From positions 1,488,970-1,552,969 of the forward strand of contig NZ_VKKS01000001.1 in assembly GCF_019402645.1 (NCBI RefSeq): a stretch of DNA of 64,000 bases. The letters run 5' to 3'. Position 1 is the first letter of the stretch; each line of letters begins with the position of its first letter. The DNA comes from Morganella morganii. GTDB taxonomy: Bacteria; Pseudomonadota; Gammaproteobacteria; Enterobacterales; Enterobacteriaceae. Below the pieces are notes generated by a model. The model made no database searches. It saw only the letters and a list, made by a program, of their open reading frames with translations, and was not told the origin of the DNA. Shown here one piece after another: positions 1 to 12,422 of this stretch. Position numbers and translations under genes: made by a program.

Positions 1-702
1 GGGCCGAACGGCGCGGGAAAATCCACGATTGTCCGTGTGGTGCTTGGTCTTACCGAACCGACCTCCGGCACAGTCACCCGCGCACCGGGGCTGACTGTCG
101 GTTATGTTCCGCAAAAACTCTATCTCGACCCGACGATGCCGTTAACTGTCGCCCGTTTTCTGCGCCTGAAGCGCGGTGTCAGCAAGGGAGATTGCCTTGC
201 GGCACTTGAGCGGGTTAATGCCGCGCATCTGACCGGAAAACCGATGCAGCGTTTGTCCGGCGGGGAGATGCAACGTGTGCTGCTGGCCCGTGCCCTTCTT
301 GCCCGCCCGCAGTTGCTGGTGCTGGATGAACCGACTCAGGGCGTGGATGTCAACGGCCAGGTGGCACTGTATGATTTGATCACCCGGCTGCGCGATGAGC
401 TTAACTGCGCGGTTCTGATGGTTTCCCACGATCTGCATCTGGTAATGGCAAAAACGGATACAGTGCTGTGTATCAACCGCCATATCTGCTGTTCCGGTGA
501 GCCGGATGTGGTGGCCGCCCATCCTGAGTTTACAGCCATGTTCGGCACCCGTGCCGCCACCCAAATCGGTATCTACCGTCATCATCACAATCACAGTCAC
601 GAAAACGGCAGTGCTGTGTTATCACCCTCTGCTCCCTGCTGCGGGAATCACGCCCCGGCAGACGTATCGGTAAAATCAGTCCCGGAGTGCCGCCATGATT
701 GA
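1..702 (+). CDS. znuC: Zinc ABC transporter ATP-binding protein ZnuC (5' end cut by window)
   Basis: This is the ATPase of the high-affinity ZnuABC zinc importer and works on the cytoplasmic face with the ZnuB permease. The frame is open from base 1, where the Walker A motif GPNGAGKST is encoded by bases 4-30, so the true start lies to the left. The signature LSGGEMQR and the Walker B stretch LLVLDEP follow, then the switch histidine in MVSHDLHL. The C-terminus is histidine-rich ([10 protein letters not shown]) and has two adjacent cysteines, a tail seen in enterobacterial ZnuC and thought to bind zinc. It overlaps znuB by 8 bases, so the two are translated together. The usual Zur operator would lie outside the window. 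Confidence 0.95.
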   Translation, partial: GPNGAGKSTIVRVVLGLTEPTSGTVTRAPGLTVGYVPQKLYLDPTMPLTVARFLRLKRGVSKGDCLAALERVNAAHLTGKPMQRLSGGEMQRVLLARALLARPQLLVLDEPTQGVDVNGQVALYDLITRLRDELNCAVLMVSHDLHLVMAKTDTVLCINRHICCSGEPDVVAAHPEFTAMFGTRAATQIGIYRHHHNHSHENGSAVLSPSAPCCGNHAPADVSVKSVPECRHD

Positions 703-1480
703 ATTATTATTACCGGGCTGGCTTGCCGGGATACTGCTGGCGATTGCTGCCGGGCCGCTCGGCTCTTTTGTTGTCTGGCGGCGGATGTCCTACTTCGGTG
801 ATACCCTGGCACACGCTTCCCTGCTCGGGGTCGCGTTTGGTCTGCTGCTGAATGTCAGTCCGTTTTATGCCGTGATTGCCGTGACACTGATTCTGGCAAT
901 GCTGCTGGTCTGGCTGGAACGTCGTCCGCAGCTGGCGGTGGATACCCTGTTGGGTATTATGGCGCACAGTGCGCTGTCCCTGGGTCTGGTGGTGGTCAGT
1001 CTGATGTCAAATGTGCGGGTGGATCTGATGGCTTACCTGTTCGGCGATCTGCTCTCGGTGACATATGAGGATCTGCTGCCGATTGCAGTAGGTGTAACCA
1101 TTGTGACCGGGTTACTGATGTGGCAGTGGCGTAATCTGCTTTCTCTGACCATCAGCCCGGAACTGGCTTTTGTTGATGGTATCAACCCCGGCAGACTGCG
1201 GATGATGCTGATGCTGGTTACTGCACTGACCATCGGCCTCGCCATGAAATTTGTCGGTGCACTGATTATCACCTCTCTGCTGATTATTCCGGCTGCCGCC
1301 GCCCGTCGCTTTGCGAAGACACCGGAACAAATGGCGGCAGGTGCGGTTGTTACCGGGATGATATCTATCACCGGCGGATTAACTTTCTCTGCCTTTTACG
1401 ATACGCCCGCCGGGCCGTCCGTTGTACTGTGTGCCGCCTGCTGCTTTATTCTCAGTCTGCTGATAAAACCACATAATTAA
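695..1480 (+). CDS. znuB: Zinc ABC transporter permease ZnuB
   Basis: This 261-residue protein is the membrane channel of the ZnuABC zinc importer and belongs to the ABC-3 permease family. It is hydrophobic throughout, with about eight predicted membrane segments, and has the family sequence [14 protein letters not shown] near residue 32. Length matches E. coli ZnuB (261 residues). The ATG overlaps the end of znuC by 8 bases, which is typical of coupled translation. A strong hairpin terminator follows 11 bases after the stop. Confidence 0.95.
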   Translation: MIELLLPGWLAGILLAIAAGPLGSFVVWRRMSYFGDTLAHASLLGVAFGLLLNVSPFYAVIAVTLILAMLLVWLERRPQLAVDTLLGIMAHSALSLGLVVVSLMSNVRVDLMAYLFGDLLSVTYEDLLPIAVGVTIVTGLLMWQWRNLLSLTISPELAFVDGINPGRLRMMLMLVTALTIGLAMKFVGALIITSLLIIPAAAARRFAKTPEQMAAGAVVTGMISITGGLTFSAFYDTPAGPSVVLCAACCFILSLLIKPHN

Positions 1481-1491
1481 TTATACATACA

Positions 1492-1527
1492 GCAAAAAGC
1501 CCTGACAGTAATATCAGGGCTTTTTGC
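1492..1527. terminator. Bidirectional terminator between znuB and tai4
   Basis: Two perfect 14-base arms (GCAAAAAGCCCTGA and its complement) enclose an 8-base loop. Because each arm carries an A/T run, the hairpin gives a U-tract on both strands and can end both znuCB and the converging tae4-tai4 transcript. Confidence 0.85.
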
Positions 1528-1555
1528 AACAGCGCTCCTCAAAAGACAGACCCGG

Positions 1556-1921
1556 TTAATCAGCCGAATAACGTTTTTTTATTTCAGCAATTTCACTGCT
1601 TTGAGATGCATCTATGCACTTCATTACTGTCAGATCTATATTTTGTTTTTTGCTTGGATACGTTTTATCCAGATATTTTTTTACCACGTCAGTTGCTTCA
1701 TCATAAGCTTCTGCGGTATATGCACCTCTTTCAACATAAGCACCCACTGCCGCTTTTGCTTCCTGCTGCAGAGCGTCTCCCAGACCGCTTTGAGCCAGAC
1801 AATAGCTGAGGGCAAAATTTTCCAGAGAATTTTTCAGCGGCTCATTTTTTTGAGCAAATGACACCGATGAAAAAATAACAGCAGACAGTGAAAATACAGC
1901 GAAATTTATTTTAATTCCCAT
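1556..1921 (-). CDS. tai4: Type VI amidase immunity protein, Tai4 family
   Basis: This 121-residue protein begins with a clear signal peptide (hydrophobic core near residues 6-20, cleavage likely after SVSFA), so the mature form is periplasmic. It is small and helical, with two cysteines (in LSYCLAQ and MKCID). Its position directly after and 16 bases inside the 3' end of the Tae4 amidase gene is the family's standard layout; Tai4 proteins bind Tae4 in the periplasm and protect the producer or its kin. Assignment rests on size, signal peptide and context together. The gene is AT-rich compared with its neighbours, which suggests transfer. Confidence 0.8.
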   Translation of the reverse strand: MGIKINFAVFSLSAVIFSSVSFAQKNEPLKNSLENFALSYCLAQSGLGDALQQEAKAAVGAYVERGAYTAEAYDEATDVVKKYLDKTYPSKKQNIDLTVMKCIDASQSSEIAEIKKRYSAD

Positions 1922-2367
1922 AGCATAGCCTCACCTGCCTGTTGAAAATAACATGAATCCGAACAATCTGTACCATTCCAGAGTGTGGCATGGCCTGTTG
2001 CATCACGCCAGCCGACATTAAAAACAATAATGCCTTTTTTATTTTTGAAAGCATTCATATTAACGTCAGACTTAATCGTTATATCCGGCTTACCAAAAGT
2101 TTGTTCCAAAAAAGAAATCAAATCAACAACTTTATATATATACCATTTATTATCATTGCCTGAAGATGTCGCCCAGCGGGGACTTCTGTTAATATTAGTC
2201 CCTGAGTAGTTTAAGGCATAACTCATCCGTATTGCGCAAGCATTCTCAAAAATACCCTTATCAATATTATACTGTACTTTACCACCGATTATTCTTCCAA
2301 CCTCTTTTACACTCACATTGATTCTGGAAAAATTATTCCACATAGAAAAAAAATCAGGTCTGCTCAT
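1906..2367 (-). CDS. tae4: Type VI secretion amidase effector, Tae4 family
   Basis: This 153-residue protein is predicted to cleave peptide cross-bridges in peptidoglycan (a gamma-D-glutamyl-meso-diaminopimelate amidase) after delivery by a type VI system. The Cys-His pair expected for Tae4 is at C44 (in ENACAIRMSY) and H126 (in DATGHATLW), with D137 inside CSDSC, whose cysteines at 135 and 139 match the disulfide known in the Salmonella enzyme. There is no signal peptide, as expected of an effector. No secretion-system gene (tss, hcp, vgrG) is in the window. The low GC content supports acquisition by transfer together with tai4. Confidence 0.88.
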   Translation of the reverse strand: MSRPDFFSMWNNFSRINVSVKEVGRIIGGKVQYNIDKGIFENACAIRMSYALNYSGTNINRSPRWATSSGNDNKWYIYKVVDLISFLEQTFGKPDITIKSDVNMNAFKNKKGIIVFNVGWRDATGHATLWNGTDCSDSCYFQQAGEAMLWELK

Positions 2368-2626
2368 GATTAAAATTCCTTTTTTGAAAGTTGATTTTGA
2401 CTATATAGGAGCTATATGAGGTTGTAAAAATATACAGCTATTTAAATAGGTTATTATGCGTTAGTACGTACGTGTTAATAGCGGAATCATATGTCCTGTG
2501 GTATTCCTGATTTTATTGACATCAACGTGCCGGACGAAATACGCCCGGCAGACCGTGCGTCCGGCTTCTGACTCCGTCAGGGAAAGTTCCGCGTGCGCCG
2601 GATGACTGCTTGCACCCTTTCAGATT

Positions 2627-3361
2627 CTACCGGATTTTCGGTTTCACCGGATTCACACTCAGCACCAGTTTGTCGAGAAATGTGATCAGTTTCTCATTCA
2701 TTTCACTGTAACTGTGTCTGCGGATAGCACTTGGTGTATCGACAAAACGGAATCCGGAGGCGGATTTAAGATCATTTTCCCCGTTCAGGATAAGATATTC
2801 GACCACATCACGCGTCAGCTCCATATGGCACTGGAAGCCGTAAACACGTTTGGTATATTCAATGATCTGACGCGGGCAACCGGCACTGAAAGCAATAATC
2901 TGTGCGTCTTCGGTTAATCCCGGCATATCGTAATGCCAGTGGCCCACGCCAAGAGAATCGCCGAAATGCGAAAACAGCTGACTGCGTTTTCCGGCATTGG
3001 TCATATGAATGGTAAATTTGCCGAACTCTTTCTCCGGACTCTGCGTATACGGTGCACCTAATGCTTCACCGATAAGTTGCGCCCCGAGGCAAACACCGAT
3101 AACTACTTTATTTGAATTAATCGCATTAGCGATAAATGCCTGTTCTTTTTTGGAATCAAAATAAGGGCATTCCGCTGTGGTCGTTTCCGGGTTTTGCGGC
3201 CCGCCCATCACAATCAGAAAATCAATTCCGCTGATACTGTCAGGCAACTTATCACCTTCATGCAGACGGGTGAATGTGACATCATAATTGTTCTTCCTTG
3301 CCCAATACTCGTAGGCGCCCGGTGCTTCAAAATAGTCATGAATGATAAAATGAACACGCAT
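2627..3361 (-). CDS. Class I glutamine amidotransferase (GATase1-like)
   Basis: This 244-residue cytoplasmic protein has the fold and triad of class I glutamine amidotransferases: nucleophile C91 in GVCLGAQ, and H179 and E181 in GFQCHMEL. The oxyanion-type loop MGGPQNP lies near residue 52. Such stand-alone proteins resemble the glutaminase half of GMP synthase but have no synthase domain; some act as gamma-glutamyl hydrolases, others are unassigned. It stands alone, reading leftwards, with 212 bases of upstream DNA and no operon partner. The specific substrate cannot be told from sequence. Confidence 0.85.
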   Translation of the reverse strand: MRVHFIIHDYFEAPGAYEYWARKNNYDVTFTRLHEGDKLPDSISGIDFLIVMGGPQNPETTTAECPYFDSKKEQAFIANAINSNKVVIGVCLGAQLIGEALGAPYTQSPEKEFGKFTIHMTNAGKRSQLFSHFGDSLGVGHWHYDMPGLTEDAQIIAFSAGCPRQIIEYTKRVYGFQCHMELTRDVVEYLILNGENDLKSASGFRFVDTPSAIRRHSYSEMNEKLITFLDKLVLSVNPVKPKIR

Positions 3362-3573
3362 AGTCAGTTCCTTTTCCCTTTAACGAAATCATCCTGTTAC
3401 ATTACAGGGTTAAGACGATGCATACCAATTTTAAAATGTCGAAAAACAACCAATCACAGGGGAATCCTCCCGGAATAATCCCCAAAAAAGCCATTTAATT
3501 ATCACCTGAACAAAATGATAAACATATTATGATTATCAGATGATTTTACGGCAGGCAAAAACCGGACCGGTTC

Positions 3574-4584
3574 TTAACCGTTTCCGTTATGCTCAATACC
3601 AAAGTGACGATATGCATGTGCTGTGGCAAGCCGTCCCCGGGGGGTCCGCTGAATAAAGCCCTGCTGGATTAAGAAAGGCTCGATCACATCCTCGATAGTT
3701 TCCCGCTCTTCGCCAATAGCAGCAGCCAGATTATCCAGCCCGACCGGACCACCCATAAATTTATCAATAATAGTGACCAGTAATTTGCGATCCAGATAAT
3801 CAAACCCGGCTGAATCCACATTCAGCATATCCAGCGCCCGGCCGGCAATCAGCCCGTCAATACCGCCGTCGCCTTTCACCTGGGCAAAGTCCCGCACCCG
3901 GCGCAGCAGACGATTGGTGATACGTGGTGTACCCCGTGAGCGCATAGCTATCTGCCGTGCGCCGTCATCCGAGATATCCAGCCCCATATAACGGGCGCTG
4001 CGGCCGACAATGTGCTGCAAATCATCCGTATTATAAAACTCCAGCCGCTGCACGATACCGAAACGATCACGCAACGGTGATGTCAGAGAACCGGCACGCG
4101 TGGTGGCACCAATCAGAGTAAACGGCGGCAAATCAATTTTAATGGAGCGGGCGGCAGGCCCTTCCCCTATCATAATATCCAGCTGATAGTCTTCCATCGC
4201 CGGATAGAGAATTTCCTCCACCACGGGTGACAGACGGTGGATTTCATCGATAAACAACACATCATGAGGTTCGAGATTGGTCAGCATGGCAGCCAGATCT
4301 CCGGCCTTTTCCAGTACCGGCCCGGAGGTAGTGCGCAAATTAACGCCCATTTCGTTGGCGACAATATTCGCCAGCGTGGTTTTCCCGAGTCCGGGCGGGC
4401 CGAAAATCAGCAGATGATCGAGTGCATCCCCGCGCTGACGGGCAGCCTCGATAAAAATTTCCATCTGTGAACAGACCTGCGGCTGGCCCACATATTCGGC
4501 CAGTAATTTCGGCCGGATTGCGCGATCCACCACCTCATCATCCGGCAGTGTTTCCGCCGTAATCAGTCTGTCAGCTTCAATCAT
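3574..4584 (-). CDS. ruvB: Holliday junction ATP-dependent DNA helicase RuvB
   Basis: RuvB is the hexameric AAA+ motor that drives branch migration of Holliday junctions with RuvA. The Walker A motif GPPGLGKT sits near residue 63, Walker B is FIDEIHRL, and sensor and arginine-finger regions follow, ending in the winged-helix DNA-binding domain ([15 protein letters not shown]). Its 336 residues match the E. coli protein. It is the second gene of ruvAB, 37 bases after ruvA. Confidence 0.98.
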   Translation of the reverse strand: MIEADRLITAETLPDDEVVDRAIRPKLLAEYVGQPQVCSQMEIFIEAARQRGDALDHLLIFGPPGLGKTTLANIVANEMGVNLRTTSGPVLEKAGDLAAMLTNLEPHDVLFIDEIHRLSPVVEEILYPAMEDYQLDIMIGEGPAARSIKIDLPPFTLIGATTRAGSLTSPLRDRFGIVQRLEFYNTDDLQHIVGRSARYMGLDISDDGARQIAMRSRGTPRITNRLLRRVRDFAQVKGDGGIDGLIAGRALDMLNVDSAGFDYLDRKLLVTIIDKFMGGPVGLDNLAAAIGEERETIEDVIEPFLIQQGFIQRTPRGRLATAHAYRHFGIEHNGNG

Positions 4585-4621
4585 GACCTGTCACCCCGTT
4601 GTGTCATCATCGTTTCTATTG

Positions 4622-5236
4622 TTACAGTGCGGCGCGCAGCGCTTCGCGGATCAGTGTTTCGCTGTCTGAGCCGCCTTTCGGGATTTTTGCAATCATCCGG
4701 CTGGCTTCCTGCGGTTTATACCCCAGAGAGATAAGCGCCTCAATAGCCTCAGATTCCGCATCCGCCCTGCTGTTGTCCGTCTGCTGACTGGCCGGGAGCG
4801 ACATTTCCGCATCACGGAACAGATCGCCGTTAAGCCCTTTGAAGCGGTCTTTCATTTCCACTACCAGACGCTCAGCTGTTTTCCTGCCGACCCCCGGCAG
4901 TTTGATTAACTGAGCCACTGCGCCCTGCTCAATCGCCGCCACAAACTGCTGTGCCGACATACCGGAGAGAATAGCCAGTGCCAGTTTCGGCCCGACGCCG
5001 TTCACCTTGATTAATTCACGGAACAGCGCGCGTTCCTGCTTGTCATTAAAACCGTACAGCAGCTGTGCGTCTTCCCGCACAATAAACTGTGTGAACAGAA
5101 TGGCTTCCTGACCGGCATCCGGCAATTCATAGAAACAGGTCATCGGCATATGGACTTCATAACCCACGCCATTGGTTTCCAGTAATACGACAGGCGGCTG
5201 TTTTTCCAGCACAATACCTCTTAAGCGACCGATCAC
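4622..5236 (-). CDS. ruvA: Holliday junction branch migration protein RuvA
   Basis: RuvA binds the four-way DNA junction as a tetramer and loads RuvB. The 204 residues show the N-terminal OB-fold (MIGRLRG start), two helix-hairpin-helix motifs ([13 protein letters not shown] near 78 and [12 protein letters not shown] near 114) and the C-terminal RuvB-contacting domain ([16 protein letters not shown]). It lies upstream of ruvB and downstream of ruvC in the usual order. Confidence 0.98.
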   Translation of the reverse strand: MIGRLRGIVLEKQPPVVLLETNGVGYEVHMPMTCFYELPDAGQEAILFTQFIVREDAQLLYGFNDKQERALFRELIKVNGVGPKLALAILSGMSAQQFVAAIEQGAVAQLIKLPGVGRKTAERLVVEMKDRFKGLNGDLFRDAEMSLPASQQTDNSRADAESEAIEALISLGYKPQEASRMIAKIPKGGSDSETLIREALRAAL

Positions 5237-5335
5237 GCGCGTCTCCTTTATGATTCCGGCAGAGCCTGTTTATAGCATAAAAAAAGCTGGACGTATATCC
5301 AGTCATCAGAAAATCACGGGTATCTGCGACAACAG

Positions 5336-5860
5336 TTACTCTTTCAGCCGTCCCCGTGCCATCACCAGACGTGGTTGCCCCATCTGCACCAGGTTCTGGT
5401 TGAAATGACAGTGTGTGATAGCAATCGCCAAAGCATCCGCCGCATCCGCCTGCGGTGACGCCGAGAGTTTCAGGATTGAACGCACCATATGCTGCACCTG
5501 AGCTTTTTCCGCCGCACCGGTGCCGGTGACCGTTTGTTTCACCTGGCGCGCCGCATATTCAAATACCGGCAGATTATTGTTCACCGCCGCGAGAATTGCC
5601 ACACCACGGGCCTGTCCCAGTTTCAGGGCGGAATCGGCATTTTTGGCCATAAAGACCTGTTCGATGGCAAAACAGTCAGGCTGATACTGGGTGATAATTT
5701 CACTGACACCGGCGTAAATTTTGCCCAGACGGGACGGGAGATCATCCACCTGTGTGCGGATACAGCCGCTGCCGATATACAGCAGACGGCGTCCCTGCTG
5801 GCGGATAACACCATAACCGGTCACCCGCGAGCCGGGGTCAATACCGAGAATAATAGCCAT
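5336..5860 (-). CDS. ruvC: Crossover junction endodeoxyribonuclease RuvC
   Basis: RuvC resolves Holliday junctions by paired nicking. It has the RNase H-like catalytic acidic residues expected: D7 in [11 protein letters not shown]66 in [11 protein letters not shown], and the aspartates in [13 protein letters not shown] near 138-141. The length is 174 residues, close to E. coli RuvC (173). It lies 89 bases after yebC and 99 bases before ruvA, so the three ruv genes may share some transcription. Confidence 0.98.
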   Translation of the reverse strand: MAIILGIDPGSRVTGYGVIRQQGRRLLYIGSGCIRTQVDDLPSRLGKIYAGVSEIITQYQPDCFAIEQVFMAKNADSALKLGQARGVAILAAVNNNLPVFEYAARQVKQTVTGTGAAEKAQVQHMVRSILKLSASPQADAADALAIAITHCHFNQNLVQMGQPRLVMARGRLKE

Positions 5861-5949
5861 AGGAAGACCGTATTGTCACGACAGGAAAAAATGAAGAAAA
5901 CAGAGAGATGCACACGGCGGCGCATCCTCTGCGGAGTGAATGACGGGAA

Positions 5950-6693
5950 TTACAGCAGTGCTGCAACTTCGTCTGAAATTTCGCCGTTGTGGTAGACTTC
6001 CTGCACATCGTCAGAGTCTTCCAGCATATCGATAAGGCGCATCAGTTTTGGTGCGGTTTCCGCATCCAGATCCGCTTTGGTGGACGGGATCATAGACACT
6101 TCAGCTGATTCGGCTTTGAAACCGGCTGCATCCATTGCGTCTTTCACATTACCCAGGATTTCCCAGGCAGTGTAAACGTCGATAGCGCCGTCATCAAAGG
6201 TTTCAACGTCATCAGCACCGGCTTCCAGCGCTGCTTCCATCACCGCGTCTTCGTCCAGACCCGGTGCGTAGGAGATAATCCCTTTTCTGGTGAAAAGATA
6301 GGCCACAGAGCCGTCAGTTCCCAGGTTGCCGCCGGTTTTGGTAAAGGCGTGACGCACATCAGATACGGTACGGTTGCGGTTGTCACTCAGGCATTCCACC
6401 ATCACAGCAGTACCGCCCGGGCCGTAACCTTCATAAATGATGGTTTCCATGTTATCCGCATCATCATTACCCGCACCGCGTGCAATCGCACGGTTCAGGG
6501 TATCGCGGGTCATGTTGTTTGATAACGCTTTATCCACTGCCGCACGCAGACGTGGGTTAGATGCAGGATCAGGACCACCAATGCGCGACGCCGTGACTAA
6601 TTCACGAATGATTTTCGTGAAAATTTTACCGCGCTTCGCATCTTGCGCGGCCTTGCGATGTTTGGTGTTGGCCCATTTACTATGACCTGCCAT
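5950..6693 (-). CDS. yebC: YebC/TACO1 family transcription/translation factor
   Basis: This 247-residue protein begins [14 protein letters not shown], the family hallmark, and continues with the conserved [16 protein letters not shown] block. Members were long annotated as DNA-binding regulators; work on TACO1 and bacterial relatives points to a role in relieving ribosome stalling. It sits between nudB and ruvC as in E. coli. Confidence 0.95.
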   Translation of the reverse strand: MAGHSKWANTKHRKAAQDAKRGKIFTKIIRELVTASRIGGPDPASNPRLRAAVDKALSNNMTRDTLNRAIARGAGNDDADNMETIIYEGYGPGGTAVMVECLSDNRNRTVSDVRHAFTKTGGNLGTDGSVAYLFTRKGIISYAPGLDEDAVMEAALEAGADDVETFDDGAIDVYTAWEILGNVKDAMDAAGFKAESAEVSMIPSTKADLDAETAPKLMRLIDMLEDSDDVQEVYHNGEISDEVAALL

Positions 6694-6744
6694 TCTCTAA
6701 TCTCCAGATTAAGTCTTACGACGTTCATTCATTTAAATCCGCTG

Positions 6745-7197
6745 TCACTGCGGAAAAGTACACTGACAAACGAATTCTTCAATTGCTTCCCCGTTACTGG
6801 GTGAGATCGTTTTCCCGGCGGCATCCGCTGCCGGTAACCATTCATACGCCAGATGCTCCGTTAAGGGAACCGCCTTCGGCACGGGTAAGCATAACACAAA
6901 CCAGTGTTCCGTATTGTGCGTCACGTCCGGTGCGTACCGGTGACGGAAATGCGGAAAAATGGTATAGCGGACGGTGCGCTGACAATCCGTCAGCCGCAGT
7001 CCTTCCGCAAGAATATCAATACCGGTTTCTTCTTTTACTTCCCGCAGTGCGGCATCGCGGGGAGTTTCTCCCGGTTCCAGACTGCCGGTGACGGACTGCC
7101 AGAAAGCAGGATCATCACGGCGCTGTAACATCAGAACACGCCCCGTTTCCTGCTCACAGATAACCACCAGCACAGATTCAGGGCGTTTATAAGCCAT
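6745..7197 (-). CDS. nudB: Dihydroneopterin triphosphate diphosphatase NudB
   Basis: This 150-residue Nudix hydrolase removes pyrophosphate from dihydroneopterin triphosphate in folate synthesis. The Nudix box GX5EX7REUXEEXGU is complete around residues 37-59 (GSLEPGETPRDAALREVKEE then TGI). Length and position directly after aspS (5-base gap) match E. coli nudB, so the two are probably cotranscribed. Confidence 0.95.
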   Translation of the reverse strand: MAYKRPESVLVVICEQETGRVLMLQRRDDPAFWQSVTGSLEPGETPRDAALREVKEETGIDILAEGLRLTDCQRTVRYTIFPHFRHRYAPDVTHNTEHWFVLCLPVPKAVPLTEHLAYEWLPAADAAGKTISPSNGEAIEEFVCQCTFPQ

Positions 7198-7202
7198 CAG
7201 AT

Positions 7203-8972
7203 TCAGTCACTCTCTTTCTGAGTCACCGCAATCGCCAGCTCTTTCAGGGCATCGTCATTCGCGAAGCTCGGTGCATCCGTCATCAGACAGGCGGCAGCCG
7301 TGGTTTTCGGGAACGCGATAACATCACGGATGTTTTCTGTACCGGTCAGCAGCATCACCAGGCGGTCGAGACCAAAGGCCAGACCCGCATGCGGCGGTGT
7401 GCCGTATTGTAAGGCATCGAGCAGGAAGCCGAATTTGCGGCGCTGCTCTTCCTGGGTGATCCCCAGGATGCCGAATACGGTCTGCTGCATTTCGTTACGG
7501 TGAATACGGACAGAACCGCCGCCCACTTCGTAGCCGTTGATAACCATATCATAGGCGTTGGCAATCGCGTCTTCCGGTGCATTTTTCAGCTCTTCCGGTG
7601 ACATGTCACGCGGTGAGGTGAACGGATGGTGCATGGCGGTCAGGCCGCCTTCACCGTCATCCTCAAACATCGGGAAGTCGATCACCCACAGCGGACGCCA
7701 GCTGTTCAGGTCAGTCAGGTTCAGATCACGACCGGTTTTCAGACGCAGCGCGCCCATGGCATCGGTAACAGTACCTTTTGCGCCGGCGCCGAAGAAAATG
7801 ATATCACCGGTCTGTGCATCAGTGCGATCCAGAATCGCTTCAGCGGTTTCTGCGGTCAGGAATTTGGCCACCGGAGACTGAACGCCCTCAATACCGGCAG
7901 AGCGATCATTCACTTTCATCCACGCCAGGCCTTTCGCGCCGTAGATGCCGACAAATTTGCCGTATTCATCAATCTGTTTACGGGTCATTTCTGCCCCGCC
8001 GGTGACACACAGTGCCACAACACGGCCTTTCGGATCATTTGCCGCGTCAGCAAATACAGAGAACTCAGAATTTTTCACCAGATCGGCGATATCAGTCAGT
8101 TCCAGCGGATTACGTAAGTCCGGCTTATCAGAACCGAAACGGCGCATGGCTTCAGCAAATGTCATCACCGGGAAATCGCCCAGTTCAACATCGATGATTT
8201 CATTCCACAGTGAGCGGATCATGCGTTCCATGATCGCACGGACCTGGTCCGCGGTCATAAAAGAGGTTTCCACATCAATCTGGGTGAATTCCGGCTGACG
8301 GTCAGCACGTAAATCTTCATCACGGAAACATTTGACAATCTGATAGTAGCGGTCAAAACCGGACATCATCAGAAGCTGTTTGAACAATTGCGGAGACTGC
8401 GGCAGCGCGTAGAATTTGCCTTTGTGAACACGGCTCGGAACCAGATAGTCACGGGCGCCTTCCGGCGTGGCTTTGGTCAGCATCGGGGTTTCGATATCAA
8501 GGAACCCTTCGGTATCCATAAAGCGGCGGACAAACCCGGTGATGCGTGCACGGGTTTTCAGGCGGTTCGCCATATCGCTGCGGCGCAGGTCGAGATAGCG
8601 GTACTTCAGACGCATCTCTTCGGTATTTTCGTGGTTGCTGTCAAGCGGTAACGGCTCAGAGCGGTTAAAAATGGTCAGGCCATCTGCATGTACTTCCACA
8701 CTGCCGGTCGCCATCTCTTTATTAATTTGATTTTCAGGTCGCGCGCGGACAGTTCCGGTAATCTGAATACAAAATTCATTACGTAATTCAGACGCTTTGG
8801 CAAATGCCTCTTTTTGGTCCGGATCGAAGAAAACCTGAACGATGCCTTCACGGTCACGCATATCGATAAAAATCAAACCCCCGAGATCACGACGACGGTT
8901 TACCCAACCACTTAGGGTTACTTTTTGATCGATGTGAGCACTGTTGAGCTGCCCACAATAATTAGTACGCAT
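7203..8972 (-). CDS. aspS: Aspartyl-tRNA synthetase
   Basis: This class II synthetase charges tRNA-Asp. The 589-residue chain has the N-terminal OB anticodon-binding domain ([20 protein letters not shown]), motif 2 ([18 protein letters not shown]), the bacterial GAD insertion domain in the middle and motif 3 ([15 protein letters not shown]). Size matches the 590-residue E. coli enzyme. It heads the leftward aspS-nudB-yebC block; 257 bases separate it from the divergent yecN. Confidence 0.98.
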   Translation of the reverse strand: MRTNYCGQLNSAHIDQKVTLSGWVNRRRDLGGLIFIDMRDREGIVQVFFDPDQKEAFAKASELRNEFCIQITGTVRARPENQINKEMATGSVEVHADGLTIFNRSEPLPLDSNHENTEEMRLKYRYLDLRRSDMANRLKTRARITGFVRRFMDTEGFLDIETPMLTKATPEGARDYLVPSRVHKGKFYALPQSPQLFKQLLMMSGFDRYYQIVKCFRDEDLRADRQPEFTQIDVETSFMTADQVRAIMERMIRSLWNEIIDVELGDFPVMTFAEAMRRFGSDKPDLRNPLELTDIADLVKNSEFSVFADAANDPKGRVVALCVTGGAEMTRKQIDEYGKFVGIYGAKGLAWMKVNDRSAGIEGVQSPVAKFLTAETAEAILDRTDAQTGDIIFFGAGAKGTVTDAMGALRLKTGRDLNLTDLNSWRPLWVIDFPMFEDDGEGGLTAMHHPFTSPRDMSPEELKNAPEDAIANAYDMVINGYEVGGGSVRIHRNEMQQTVFGILGITQEEQRRKFGFLLDALQYGTPPHAGLAFGLDRLVMLLTGTENIRDVIAFPKTTAAACLMTDAPSFANDDALKELAIAVTQKESD

Positions 8973-9229
8973 ACGATATCCTTTTGTCCGCTATTGTGCG
9001 TTTCTGCAAAATTTTGGCATGGTTCTTTATGAAGAAATGTCAAAAAGGCGATCATTATAGTGGAAAATTCCTGATCAGATAAGAGCAAACCGCACATCTG
9101 CCACAGAGAATTTAGCCACTAATTGATAATTTTCAAATAATTCAGTATGCATTAATATTAAGGATTGTGTTACCCGCTGCTTTGAGGTTTATCATTATTT
9201 TGCTGTTTCAATTGGCCATGGAGTAAAAA

Positions 9230-9628
9230 ATGGTTAGTTCCCTTTATATTGTACTGGGTGCGCTGTTAATCATTAAATTGTCACTCGATGTGATTAAACT
9301 GCGGACGCTTTACCGCGTTGCTTATGGTGACGGCGGATTTTACGAGTTACAGACTGCGATTCGTGTGCAGGGCAATGCGGTTGAATATATCCCTGTTGCG
9401 CTCCTGCTGTTACTGGTGATGGAGCAAAACGGCGCTCAGGTGTGGATGGTACATATCTGCGGGATCATTCTGATTGCCGGTCGTCTTTTTCACTCTTACG
9501 GGTTAAAACACCGGGAGAACCGCTGGCGGCGTACCGGAATGGCTGCGACCTTCATTTCCATGATCCTGATGGTGCTGGCAAATATCTGGTATCTGCCGTG
9601 GCAGCAGATTTTTTCACCTTACATGTAA
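9230..9628 (+). CDS. yecN: MAPEG family inner-membrane protein YecN
   Basis: This 132-residue protein has four predicted membrane helices and the MAPEG-family stretch YRVAYGDGGFYELQTAIRVQ followed by GNAVEYIPVALLL. MAPEG members in eukaryotes include microsomal glutathione transferases; the bacterial YecN role is not established. Next to aspS and cmoA as in E. coli. The ATG at 9230 follows GGAGTAAAAA, a good ribosome-binding site. Confidence 0.92.
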   Translation: MVSSLYIVLGALLIIKLSLDVIKLRTLYRVAYGDGGFYELQTAIRVQGNAVEYIPVALLLLLVMEQNGAQVWMVHICGIILIAGRLFHSYGLKHRENRWRRTGMAATFISMILMVLANIWYLPWQQIFSPYM

Positions 9629-11444
<1,816 letters not shown>

Positions 11445-11458
11445 GTTGTTTGAGCAAT

Positions 11459-11497
11459 GGTACAATGATTACCGGTTCACCGGACAATCATTGTACC
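11459..11497. terminator. Nested hairpin terminator between cmoB and cutC
   Basis: Outer arms GGTACAATGATT and AATCATTGTACC (12 bases, perfect) enclose an inner hairpin CCGG-TTCA-CCGG. It lies between converging genes and is followed by CTTGTTTT on the plus strand. The T-run is imperfect, so efficiency is uncertain, but the structure is strong. Confidence 0.7.
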
Positions 11498-11508
11498 GCC
11501 TTGTTTTA

Positions 11509-12261
11509 TCAGTGCACCACCATACAGTGCAGATCCAGTACCCCTTTCATTGCCTCGACAGTTTCTCCGTCCACACAGGTGTGAGAGAACTCATCGGCTT
11601 CGCTGTCACTGCCCATCGCCACCCCGACTTTACGGTAACGCATAGTGGACGGTTTGGTTTTTGATGCCGAGCTGTGTACTTCCTGAATACCGATATCAAG
11701 GAATTTCTGAATATTCGCCAGCCGCACACCGGCACCGGCCATAATCACCGGCCCCTGACTGGCTTCCTGTAATTCCTTCAGCAGCGTCAGCCCCAGTTCC
11801 GCACTCAGTTGCTGACCGGATGTCAGAATACGGCTCACACCCAGGTCAGTCAGTTGCTGTAATGCCAGCATCGGTCCGGCACACATATCAAAGGCTCTGT
11901 GGAAAGTGACCGCCATGTCGCCTGACAGTTTACACAGCATCTTCATCCGTGGCAGATCAACATGCCCGTCCTCATCCAGAATACCGGTGACCACCCCGGG
12001 AAATCCCAGGTCGCGGATTTTGGCGATATCATTTTTCATCACCGCAAATTCCGAAGCTGTATAGCAAAAGTCACCGCTGCGCGGACGGAGGATCGGGTGA
12101 ACCGGGATCCGCAACCGGTCAATAGTTTGCTTCAGCATGCCCCAACTGGGGGTCAGCCCGCCCTCTGACGGCGCGGCACACAGTTCAATCCGGTCAGCAC
12201 CGGTTTTTTCCGCAGTGAGGGCACATTCCACGCTGTAACAACAAATTTCCAGTTTCGCCAT
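11509..12261 (-). CDS. cutC: Copper homeostasis protein CutC
   Basis: This 250-residue cytoplasmic TIM-barrel protein begins [19 protein letters not shown] as E. coli CutC does and has the conserved [17 protein letters not shown] block. CutC was linked to copper tolerance; later work attributes much of that phenotype to a neighbouring small RNA effect in E. coli, so the biochemical role is open. It lies between cmoB and yecM as in E. coli. Confidence 0.95.
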   Translation of the reverse strand: MAKLEICCYSVECALTAEKTGADRIELCAAPSEGGLTPSWGMLKQTIDRLRIPVHPILRPRSGDFCYTASEFAVMKNDIAKIRDLGFPGVVTGILDEDGHVDLPRMKMLCKLSGDMAVTFHRAFDMCAGPMLALQQLTDLGVSRILTSGQQLSAELGLTLLKELQEASQGPVIMAGAGVRLANIQKFLDIGIQEVHSSASKTKPSTMRYRKVGVAMGSDSEADEFSHTCVDGETVEAMKGVLDLHCMVVH

Positions 12262-12422
12262 TGATTAGCCTCATCACTTAATTTCGCAGGTAAATATCGT
12301 TCGTAAACGATTCAGTCATCCTGATATACACTATTACATGTAATTTAGATTAATGAATTGTTAAATATCACAAGATGCAAAATATCCGGACGATTAGCAC
12401 AAGGAAATGTCAGAATTGCAGG

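Noticed and set aside
2490-2570. Possible 26-residue ORF (start ATGTCCTGTGG) upstream of tae4
   Set aside because: Too short, no convincing binding site, and no neighbour suggests a role; it could be a gene remnant but I cannot support it.
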